From the IMG/VR virus record IMGVR_UViG_3300046722_000287, positions 1 through 38,818 of that record: a stretch of 38,818 bases of DNA, one strand, 5' to 3'. Shown here one piece after another: positions 31,879-38,818 of the stretch (the stretch's first letter is position 1; every line of letters begins with the position of its first letter). A program made the translations under genes and the position numbers. The DNA comes from a virus. The notes beneath the pieces are model-generated. The model worked only from the letters and a program-made list of their open reading frames with translations, was not told where the DNA came from and did no database searches.

Positions 31879-32849
31879 GCAACGACGCCTTCGGCTACGG
31901 CCAGCAGGGTCCGGGCGACGCCGCGGACGACTTCAACATCACCACGTTCCTCGTCCGGCAGATGATGCTGCGGATGCGGACGATGGTCCCGGTCGTGGTC
32001 AAGGCCGTGACCGGGGGAGGAGCGGCGGCGGCCCCGCCGACGGTCGACGTCCAGCCGCTGGTCAACCAGGTCGACGGCAACGGCAACCCGCAGCCGCACG
32101 GCACGGTCCACGGGATCCCGGTGCTCCGGATCCAGGGCGGCGACTCGGCGATCGTGATCGACCCGAAGGTCGACGACGTCGGCTACGTCGCGGTGTCGGA
32201 CCGCGACATGTCCACGATCAAGAAGACCAAGAAGCCGTCGAACCCCGGCTCGTGGCGGAGCTACGACCTCGCCGACGGCGTCTACGTCGGCGGCCTGTTC
32301 GGGGCGGCGCCGACGCAGTACGCGCTGTTCGACGACAGCGGCATGAAGTTCCTGGACCGCAACGGCAACACGATCCTCGGGTCGTCGTCCGGGCTGGACG
32401 TCACGCCGAAGACGGGCCAGCCCGTGACGATCCACGGCGACGAGGTGGTCACCGGCAACCTGACCGTCGACGGCACCGGGCACATCGTCGGCAACGTGAC
32501 GCTAGACGGCGCGCTCGGCGTGACCGGGAAGGCCACGGTCGGCTCGTTCGAGATCGGCACCGGAGCGACGATCACGCGCATCCTGACCGGGACCAAGACT
32601 ACCAACTTCGGCGGCGCCATCACCACCGGGACCATCACGACCACGACTCTGACGGTGACCGGGGCCAGGGCCGGCGACTACGTCGCGGTCGGCCTCAACG
32701 GAGGTCCCGGCAACGGGCTCATGACGCTTTACGCCTGGGTGTCATCGAACGACACGGTCACGCTCGGGCTCGGCAACCCATACTTCGGGGCGTCATCGCT
32801 CCCGGTCAGCACCTCAACGTACAATGTGATAGTCATCGGGACGACGTGA
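31875..32849 (+). CDS. baseplate spike protein (Gp138/gp45-type)
   Basis: The product is 324 aa from GTG overlapping the hub stop. The N-terminal helix LVRQMMLRMRTMVPVVVKAV leads to an OB-like domain (VHGIPVLRIQGGDSAIVIDP, then VGYVAVSDRDMSTIK) typical of Gp138/gp45-type spikes. A repetitive beta-helix-like stretch follows (VTGNLTVDGTGHIVGNVTLD, then VTGKATVGSFEI). The C-terminus is a separate beta domain with GPGNGLMTLYAWVSSNDTV. It would form the trimeric membrane-piercing needle; the terminal domain may be a cap. Confidence 0.85.
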   Translation: MSNDAFGYGQQGPGDAADDFNITTFLVRQMMLRMRTMVPVVVKAVTGGGAAAAPPTVDVQPLVNQVDGNGNPQPHGTVHGIPVLRIQGGDSAIVIDPKVDDVGYVAVSDRDMSTIKKTKKPSNPGSWRSYDLADGVYVGGLFGAAPTQYALFDDSGMKFLDRNGNTILGSSSGLDVTPKTGQPVTIHGDEVVTGNLTVDGTGHIVGNVTLDGALGVTGKATVGSFEIGTGATITRILTGTKTTNFGGAITTGTITTTTLTVTGARAGDYVAVGLNGGPGNGLMTLYAWVSSNDTVTLGLGNPYFGASSLPVSTSTYNVIVIGTT

Positions 32850-32856
32850 GGGTGTG

Positions 32857-33240
32857 ATGGCAGAAACGATTCTCCTCGACACCGTGACATGGGACCTGGT
32901 CCTCGACGCGAACGGCAACATCGCGCACGCGAAGGAGCCGTACTCGCTGGCGCAGGACGCCGCCTCGGCGATCAAGACGTTCGCCGGCGAGTGCTACTGG
33001 GACACGACGGTCGGCGTCCCCTACATGACGCAGATCCTCGCGCAGTCGAACCCGCTGGCGCTGATCAAGCAGCTCTTCGAGGACGCGGCGCTGACGGTCC
33101 CGGGGGTCGGCGCGGCGACGTGCTTCATCGAATCGGTCAACGACCGCGGCATCTCCGGGCAGATCCAGGTCCGGGCGGTGGCGAACATGCAAACCTCGAC
33201 CGCGCAGTTCCAGACCATCAACCCGCAGACGGGAGCCTGA
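32857..33240 (+). CDS. baseplate wedge protein, gp25/gpW-like
   Basis: The product is 127 aa from ATG at 32857; GTG at 32854 is an adjacent alternative. DLVLDANGNIAHAKEPYSLA, then DAASAIKTFAGECYWDTTVG and ALIKQLFEDAALTVPGV show the gp25-like wedge pattern (Mu gp46 type). It lies between spike and gpJ, the conserved order. The wedge ties the sheath to the hub. Confidence 0.87.
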   Translation: MAETILLDTVTWDLVLDANGNIAHAKEPYSLAQDAASAIKTFAGECYWDTTVGVPYMTQILAQSNPLALIKQLFEDAALTVPGVGAATCFIESVNDRGISGQIQVRAVANMQTSTAQFQTINPQTGA

Positions 33241-33241
33241 G

Positions 33242-34657
33242 ATGGCGAACATTCCCGGCACCAACGTCCCGGCCGTCACGTGGGGAACGAACGGCTTCCA
33301 GATGCCGCCCGGGCCGGACGTCCTCGCCGGCGTCCAGGCCGACATCAGCGCGGCGTTCGGCGCGACGCTGAACTACTCGCTCAACACGCCGCAGGGCCAG
33401 ATCGCATCGAGCGAGGCGGCGCTGATCAACAACTTCAACTCGACCTTCGTCTACTACACGAACCAGGTCGACCCGGCCTACGCCAGCGGGCGGATGCAGG
33501 ACGCCATCGGCCGCATCTACTTCCTGGAGCGGCTCGGCGCGACCTCGACCGCGCTGCAGGTCGCCTGCGTCGGAACGGTCGGCCTCGCGATCCCCGGCGG
33601 CGCGACGGTCCAGGACGCCTCCGGCAACGTCTACGCGGCGACCGTCGGCGGGACGATCCCGGCGGCCGGCACGGTCACGCTGCAGTTCAACAACCTCGTC
33701 GCCGGGCCGACCTCGGTGCCCGGCACGGTCTCGATCTACCAGACGATCCCCGGGTGGGACACGGCGACCGTGGTCTCCGGAACGATCGGCAGCGACGCCG
33801 AGAGCCGGTCGTCGTTCGAGGAGCGCCGCCAGCAGTCGGTGGCGCAGAACTCGGTCGGGATGCTGTCGTCGATCCTCGGCTCGGTGCTCAACGTCGCCGG
33901 CGTCACCGACGCCTACGCGATCGAGAACGTCAGCGGCTCGCCGGTCACGATCTTCGGGCAGACCCTCGTCGCGCACTCGATCTACGTCGCGGCGCTCGGC
34001 GGCACCGACCTCGACGTCGCGACGGCGATCTGGCGAAAGAAGGCGCCGGGCTGCGACTACAACGGCAACACGACGGTGGTCGTGACCGACAGCAACTCCG
34101 GCTACAACCCGCCGCTGCCGACCTACTCGGTGAAGTTCACGCGGCCGCCGCAGCTCCGGGTGCTGTTCGCGGTGAACATCCTCAACAGCTCGCTGGTGCC
34201 GGCCGACGCGGTGACGCAGATCCAGAACGCGATCTCGTCCGCCTTCGTCGGCGGCGACGGCGGCCAGCGGGCGCGGATCGGGTCGAAGATCCTGGCGAGC
34301 CGGTTCTACGCGCCGGTCATCGCGCTCGGCTCCTGGGCGGAGATCATCTCGATCCTGCTCGGCTCGGCCAACACCGCGGCGGCCTCGTTCACGGGCGCGA
34401 TCGCCGGGACGACGCTCACGGTCAGCGGCGTGACCGGGGTCGTGGCGATCGGGCAGACCGTGATCGACGCGACCGGCAACGTGCTGCCGGGGACGGTGAT
34501 CCTGAGCGGCTCCGGCACGACCTGGACGGTCAGCATCTCGCAGACCGTCGGCTCCGAGGCGATGCAGGGCGCGGTCGCGACCGCGACCTCGGTGCAGGTC
34601 CAGATCAACCAGGCGCCGGTCGTCGACGCCGTCGACATCCAGGTGACGCTGACGTGA
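33242..34657 (+). CDS. baseplate J-like wedge protein with inserted beta module
   Basis: The product is 471 aa. Standard baseplate J features: an N-terminal GPDVLAGVQADISAAFGATL, LNTPQGQIASSEAALIN, then GSDAESRSSFEERRQQSVAQ (the conserved Asp-Glu-Ser-x-Arg region), NVAGVTDAYAIENVSG and GGTDLDVATAIW. Near the C-terminus residues about 383-443 are the module FTGAIAGTTLTVSGVTG... SQTVGSEAM, followed by only a short natural ending (VQVQINQAPVVDAVDIQVTL). The GTGA overlap leads into the DUF2612 gene. Confidence 0.88.
   Translation: MANIPGTNVPAVTWGTNGFQMPPGPDVLAGVQADISAAFGATLNYSLNTPQGQIASSEAALINNFNSTFVYYTNQVDPAYASGRMQDAIGRIYFLERLGATSTALQVACVGTVGLAIPGGATVQDASGNVYAATVGGTIPAAGTVTLQFNNLVAGPTSVPGTVSIYQTIPGWDTATVVSGTIGSDAESRSSFEERRQQSVAQNSVGMLSSILGSVLNVAGVTDAYAIENVSGSPVTIFGQTLVAHSIYVAALGGTDLDVATAIWRKKAPGCDYNGNTTVVVTDSNSGYNPPLPTYSVKFTRPPQLRVLFAVNILNSSLVPADAVTQIQNAISSAFVGGDGGQRARIGSKILASRFYAPVIALGSWAEIISILLGSANTAAASFTGAIAGTTLTVSGVTGVVAIGQTVIDATGNVLPGTVILSGSGTTWTVSISQTVGSEAMQGAVATATSVQVQINQAPVVDAVDIQVTLT
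34388..34570 (+). repeat. shuffled beta module, copy 7 (baseplate J)
   Basis: It encodes FTGAIAGTTLTVSGVTG... through TTWTVSISQTVGSEAM. It lacks the GGxGTY turn of the other copies, which is replaced by a shorter SGSGTTWTV. Confidence 0.75.
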
Positions 34658-35322
34658 GCGGCCCCCCGTACCCGCACCCGAGCCCGGCGCCGGGCAGCAA
34701 CGCGATCGGCTCGTTCGTCATCGGCGTCTCGCCGATCGGGACGATCAACCCGTTCGACGTCTGGACGACGGTCATCAGCCAGTACGCCAACTCGCCGATC
34801 CTGGATCAGCTCGTCGTCAACCTCGCGGCGTACTTCGACCAGACCAAGAACTTCGACGACTTCTATGACAACATCTGGAACATCGACACGGCGGTCGGCC
34901 ACGGCCTCGACGTGCTCGGGCGCATCCTCGGCGTGAGCCGGACGCTGACCGTCGTCTCGACGCCGTTCTTCGGCTTCGAGCAGCAGGTCCCGACGGTCGA
35001 CACGTGGGGGCCGCAGGGCCTCGGCACGTTCTTCTCGGGGACGTCGGCGACCTCGAACTTCAACCTGACCGACCAGGCGTACCGGACGCTGCTGTTCGCG
35101 AAGGCGTTCGCCAACGTCATCGACGGCTCGATCCCGTCGATCAACCAGCTCCTGCTGAACCTGTTTCCGAACCGGGGAAACGCTTACGTGATAGACAGCG
35201 GGGGGATGGCGCTGATCTATCGATTCGTGTTCATCCTGTCGCCGGTCGAGGCCGCGATCATCACGCAGAGCGGGGTGATCCCGAAGCCGGTCGGCGTGTT
35301 CTCGACCGTCGTGCAGTCGTGA
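34654..35322 (+). CDS. baseplate protein (DUF2612)
   Basis: The product is 222 aa from GTG overlapping the J stop. The pattern WTTVISQYANSPILDQLVVN, then FDDFYDNIWNIDTAVGHGLD, LGRILGVSR, then FGFEQQ and QAYRTLLFAKAFANVIDGSI matches DUF2612, which takes the place of gpI/gp48 and links wedge to fibres. The Gly/Pro-rich N-terminus could be an extended arm. Confidence 0.85.
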   Translation: MSGPPYPHPSPAPGSNAIGSFVIGVSPIGTINPFDVWTTVISQYANSPILDQLVVNLAAYFDQTKNFDDFYDNIWNIDTAVGHGLDVLGRILGVSRTLTVVSTPFFGFEQQVPTVDTWGPQGLGTFFSGTSATSNFNLTDQAYRTLLFAKAFANVIDGSIPSINQLLLNLFPNRGNAYVIDSGGMALIYRFVFILSPVEAAIITQSGVIPKPVGVFSTVVQS

Positions 35323-35332
35323 GGGGAAAGCG

Positions 35333-36259
35333 ATGAAGGCGTCGGACATCCCGTCGAAATTCCAGGTCCCGTTCGGCAACAGCGCGCTCGGCGCGGACAT
35401 CCGCGCGATCCCGCTGACCACGGCGGACCCGAACGCGGCGTCGCTGCAGGCGGGCTTCCCGCCGCCGACGTTCACGCCGGTCGGCGCCGGAGGGGCCGCG
35501 CCCGACGGCCGCGACTTCAACGGCCTGTTCAACCAGTCGACCGCCTGGGACCGCTGGTTTTCGGCCGGCGGCCCGGTCGCGTGGGACTCAGGCTTCTCGG
35601 CCGCGATCGGCGGCTACCCGCTCGGCGCGATCGTGCGCTCGCTGACGATCCCGGCGAGCTCGTGGATCTCGACCGCCGACGACAACGTGACCAACCCCGA
35701 CGCCGGCGGCGCGGGCTGGAGCGCCTACGGCCCCTCGACGGGGGACGTGAGGCTGACGCTGAAGGCCGCCGCCGACTACGGCTGGCTGATGCTCAACGAC
35801 GGCACGGTCGGCAACGCCGGGAGCGGGGCGGGCTACGCCAACGCCAACGCGTCGGCGCTGTTCAACCTGCTGTGGGGGCTCAACGCGACCTACGTCCTGA
35901 TCTTCACCAGCGGCGGCGGGGCCTCGACCCGCGGCGGCTCCGCGGCGGCGGACTTCTCGGCCCTGAAGCGGATCTCCCTGCCGATCCAGCTCGGGCGGGC
36001 GTTCGCCGCCGCCGGGGCCGGCTCCGGGCTGACCAGCCGCGTCGCGGCGCAGTTCCTCGGCGAGGAGGCGCACCAACTGACCATCCCCGAGCTCGCCGCG
36101 CACACCCACCCGTCGCTCGCCATCATCACCCTGAACTTCGGCACCCCGAGCACGCCGGTCAACCTCGCGACCACGGGCACCACCGGCTCGACCGGCAACG
36201 ACCAGCCGCACAACAACATGCAGCCGTCGACGTTCTGGAACGCGATGATCAAACTGTGA
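35333..36259 (+). CDS. tail fibre with collar-like C-terminal domain
   Basis: The product is 308 aa, with GAGGGGAAAG upstream. The N-terminal attachment region MKASDIPSKFQVPFGNSALG, then PDGRDFNGLFNQSTAWDRWF is common in phage fibres. A middle beta region with YGWLMLNDGTVGN is followed by a C-terminal GEEAHQLTIPELAAHTHPSL and NNMQPSTFWNAMIKL, the tail-collar/His-box pattern. It probably makes the receptor contact or a short fibre. The gene ends the baseplate operon and starts the fibre group. Confidence 0.85.
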   Translation: MKASDIPSKFQVPFGNSALGADIRAIPLTTADPNAASLQAGFPPPTFTPVGAGGAAPDGRDFNGLFNQSTAWDRWFSAGGPVAWDSGFSAAIGGYPLGAIVRSLTIPASSWISTADDNVTNPDAGGAGWSAYGPSTGDVRLTLKAAADYGWLMLNDGTVGNAGSGAGYANANASALFNLLWGLNATYVLIFTSGGGASTRGGSAAADFSALKRISLPIQLGRAFAAAGAGSGLTSRVAAQFLGEEAHQLTIPELAAHTHPSLAIITLNFGTPSTPVNLATTGTTGSTGNDQPHNNMQPSTFWNAMIKL

Positions 36260-36267
36260 GGACGACC

Positions 36268-38277
36268 ATGAAGCGGATCCTCCTGGCGCTCGCGACCCTC
36301 CTGTGGGCGGGGCTTCCCGCCGCCGCGCAGGTCACGTGCCCGACCTTCACCTTCGGCCTCGTCCTGACGGCGGGCCAGTGGCAGGCGTGCTTCGACGCCA
36401 AGCAGAACGCACTCGGCTACACGCCGGTCAACAAGGCCGGCGACGTCATGGTCGGCCGCCTGGTGACGACGGCCTCGACGACGCTCGCGGCGGGCTTCAA
36501 CATCCCGCACGGCGCGGCGCCGTCCGCGCCGGTCAACGGCGACCTCTGGACGACGACGACCGGGCTCTACGTCCAGATCAACGGCGTGACGGTCGGCCCG
36601 CTCTCCACCACCGCCGCGCCGACGTTCACGCCGACGGTCACGATCAGCGGGGCGCTCGCCGACCAGCAGAGCGCGCTGGTGATCACGTCGACGTTGCCGG
36701 CGGTTCCGACCAACCAGCAGAACGGCGTCAACTTCACCATCACGAGCGCCGGAACGGCGGCGCAGACCCAACGCGGAATGCTCATAACGCTGGCCGCCGG
36801 CTACACCGGATCGACCAACTCGCAGGGGCTCGGCGTTTTGAACTCCGTGGCCGGAACGGCTTCGACGCTGATCCCCGCCGCCGGGAGCGTCAACGCGCTC
36901 GGCAACATGGGCATAGTCGGCAACACCGGCAGCACGACGACCGGCCTCAACGTCGGCGTCGACGGCATCGCGAGCGGCGGCAACATCAACGTCGGCCTGC
37001 TCGGCCTCGCTCAAAACGCCAAGAACTCCGCGACCAACATCGGCGTGGTAGGCAGCGCGATCAACACCGGCTCGAGCCCGGTCATGGTCGGCGGCTGGTT
37101 CTCGCTGAACCAGACCACCGTGCCGACCGTGTCGGCCGGCCTGATCGCGGACAACGGGGCGCAGGCGCTTCCGGTCGCGCTGTTCCAGGTCAACGGGGTA
37201 ACCAAAACACAAATCACGTCGGCAGGCGTGGTGGACATCACAGGGCCGGCAGGCAGCGGCGTGGCGGCGTTGATCGTCCGGCCTGACAACGCGACCGGCA
37301 TCAACTTTGTGGTCCAGAGAAGCGCTGGCGGCGGAGGCACGGTGACCTTCGGCACGAGCAGCAACCACAACCTCACGTTCATGACGAACGCGACCGAATG
37401 GATGAGCCTGAGCGCCACCGGCACGTTCCTGATCGGCACGTCCACGTCGCGCTACACGCAGTTCACGCAGAGCGCGGGCGCGGTCACCGCGTCGCAGTTT
37501 CGATACGACGACAGCGCGCTGCACATCATGCAGCAGATACAGAACAACGGCGTCTTGGCCGCGGGACAGGGCGCGACCATCAACTTCGAGTACGGGACGG
37601 GCGGCGTGGCCACGGGCACCGCCGGGCGCCTCTACTTCCCGTCCACCGACACCTGGGCCGCCGCCGGAAACCGATCCGCGCAGTTCCAGGTCGACGTGAT
37701 CCAGGCCAACACCCTCACCCCGGCCCTGCAGCTCACCAGCACGGCGTTCAACACCAACGGCTACGCCCGCTTCGGCAGCTTGTCGGCCCCGACTAACACC
37801 ACGGCCGGGGACGTGACGGGAATCCGGTTTTTCGGAACGTCGGTCAACTTGGTCACCATCACCCAGCCGGCCGCCGGCTCGACCCTGACGATCCTCAACG
37901 GCAAGACGTTCACGGTCAACAAGTCGATCACCCTCGACGGCACCGACTCGACGACGATGACGTTCCCGAGCGTCTCGGCGACGATCCCGCGGACCGTGGC
38001 GAGCGGCGCGAAGGCGCTCGCGACCGGCGCGATCTCGTCGGCGACCTGCACGTCGGCGCAGACCGCGAGCGCGACCGGAACGCTGACGAGCGACGCGATC
38101 GAAGCGACGTTCAGCGCCGACCCGACCGGGACGGTCGGCTACCAGGCGGCGACGACGGGCATGCTGACGATCATGGCCTACCCCACGGCTGACACGGTGA
38201 ACTTCAAGGTCTGCAACAACACCGGCTCCTCGATCACGCCGGGGGCCGTGACGCTCAACTGGGCCGTGCTCCGATGA
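36268..38277 (+). CDS. long fibre-like protein with N-terminal signal peptide
   Basis: The product is 669 aa from ATG at 36268, supported by GAGGA five bases upstream; an in-frame GTG at 36256 is less likely. The first 22 residues (MKRILLALATLLWAGLPAAA) form a clear Sec signal with an AAA-Q type end. Then comes the fibre motif LGYTPVNKAGDVMVGRLVTT and NGDLWTTTTGLYVQINGVTV. The long middle is repetitive and Thr/Ala/Asn/Gly-rich, beta-helix-like, and its DNA is somewhat less GC-rich around 36780-37350. No catalytic motif or chaperone domain is visible. Tail fibre is the best call; export before assembly would be unusual. Confidence 0.78.
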   Translation: MKRILLALATLLWAGLPAAAQVTCPTFTFGLVLTAGQWQACFDAKQNALGYTPVNKAGDVMVGRLVTTASTTLAAGFNIPHGAAPSAPVNGDLWTTTTGLYVQINGVTVGPLSTTAAPTFTPTVTISGALADQQSALVITSTLPAVPTNQQNGVNFTITSAGTAAQTQRGMLITLAAGYTGSTNSQGLGVLNSVAGTASTLIPAAGSVNALGNMGIVGNTGSTTTGLNVGVDGIASGGNINVGLLGLAQNAKNSATNIGVVGSAINTGSSPVMVGGWFSLNQTTVPTVSAGLIADNGAQALPVALFQVNGVTKTQITSAGVVDITGPAGSGVAALIVRPDNATGINFVVQRSAGGGGTVTFGTSSNHNLTFMTNATEWMSLSATGTFLIGTSTSRYTQFTQSAGAVTASQFRYDDSALHIMQQIQNNGVLAAGQGATINFEYGTGGVATGTAGRLYFPSTDTWAAAGNRSAQFQVDVIQANTLTPALQLTSTAFNTNGYARFGSLSAPTNTTAGDVTGIRFFGTSVNLVTITQPAAGSTLTILNGKTFTVNKSITLDGTDSTTMTFPSVSATIPRTVASGAKALATGAISSATCTSAQTASATGTLTSDAIEATFSADPTGTVGYQAATTGMLTIMAYPTADTVNFKVCNNTGSSITPGAVTLNWAVLR

Positions 38278-38818
38278 CGAAACGCCTCGCCCTCGCCGCG
38301 GCTCTCGCGCTCCTGGCGGCCGCGCCGGCCGCGCCGCAGTCGGTGTCGTTTCCGGGGCCGGGCCTCGGGGCTCCGACCGCCTGCAACACCACGCTGGTGT
38401 TCCTCACGACCACCGGGGCGAACACCTGGCTCAACAACACCGGCTGCGCGACGTTCCAGATCGACTGCGTCGGCGGCGGCGCATCGGGGGCCGGCGGTCC
38501 CGCCGCCTCGAACGGTCGCCCCGGCGGCGGCGGCGGAGGCTGGACCAAGTCGACCGGCGTGACGGTACTCGGCGGCGCGACGGTCAACTACACCGTCGCC
38601 ACGGGCGGCAGCGCCACGACCGGGACCACGGGCAACGTCGGCGGAGACACCTTCTTCAACGACACGGTGTTCCCGTCCGCCGGATCGAACAAATGCGGGG
38701 CCAAAGGCGGGGCGGCCAACAGCAGCGACACCGGAGGCCTCGGCGGCTCGGCGACCGCCGCGTACGGCGGCGCGGGCGGCGGCACCCTCAACCCCGGCGC
38801 GTCGTTCGCCAAAGCGGG
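38274..38818 (+). CDS. glycine-rich fibre-like protein with signal peptide (partial)
   Basis: ATG at 38274 overlaps the previous stop (ATGA); the frame stays open to the window end (181 codons). It starts MTKRLALAAALALLAAAPAA, a Sec-type signal, then CNTTLVFLTTTGANTWLNNT and IDCVGGGASGAGG and long Gly-rich stretches, as in the glycine-rich fibre tip domain of phages. Three Cys are spaced in the first 70 residues. The C-terminal end is missing, so tip identity cannot be checked. Confidence 0.78.
   Translation, partial: MTKRLALAAALALLAAAPAAPQSVSFPGPGLGAPTACNTTLVFLTTTGANTWLNNTGCATFQIDCVGGGASGAGGPAASNGRPGGGGGGWTKSTGVTVLGGATVNYTVATGGSATTGTTGNVGGDTFFNDTVFPSAGSNKCGAKGGAANSSDTGGLGGSATAAYGGAGGGTLNPGASFAKA

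Overview
The window is the late structural region of a contractile-tailed (myovirus-type) bacteriophage or prophage. All genes lie on the + strand, tightly packed, and most neighbours share start/stop overlaps of the ATGA, GTGA or TGATG kind. Base composition is strongly GC-rich, with third codon positions almost always G or C. That suits a GC-rich proteobacterial host, possibly rhizobial, but the host is inference only. There is no integrase, repressor, lysis cassette, tRNA or complete terminase here. The window starts in the last codons of an upstream gene and ends inside a glycine-rich fibre gene.

Head entry (1-6516): a DUF1073-type portal is fused to a kinase-like domain, a Nudix domain and an ADP-ribosyltransferase (1694 aa). 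It is followed by a HiPIP-like four-cysteine protein, a MuF-like minor head protein and a small unknown. Accessory block (6597-16004): an unknown virion-like protein; two cysteine-rich zinc-binding-type proteins; a methyltransferase/TPR/GT-B glycosyltransferase fusion; a tiny Arg-rich protein; a Rossmann-like methyltransferase candidate; a 1462-aa protein with a beta-propeller N-terminus and about 25 Pro/Trp/Arg-rich repeats; an Ig-like protein; and a small hydrophobic protein. Capsid block (16001-20373): DUF2213 protease/scaffold, decoration protein and DUF2184 major capsid protein, then a hairpin-rich spacer.

Neck and tail (20527-29936): connectors (DUF4054, gp10-like), a GT-A-like protein among the neck genes, tail terminator, DUF3383 sheath, tube, a tail assembly chaperone pair with a canonical A-AAT-TTT -1 frameshift site, and a short tape measure ending in a murein hydrolase domain. 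Baseplate and fibres (29938-38818): the compact set of initiator-like protein, plug, hub, spike, gp25-like wedge, gpJ and DUF2612 protein, then a collar-domain fibre and two fibre-like proteins that carry signal peptides.

Three patterns go beyond routine annotation. (1) The portal carries three enzyme-like domains, separated by a linker (ESxHPRDxxGKF) that also occurs in the capsid protease precursor. (2) One beta-rich module of about 65 residues is inserted into at least six unrelated virion proteins. (3) The long repeat protein sits directly downstream of putative modification enzymes. Together they suggest a virion loaded with enzymes and decorated by a mobile surface module. The functional links are inference.
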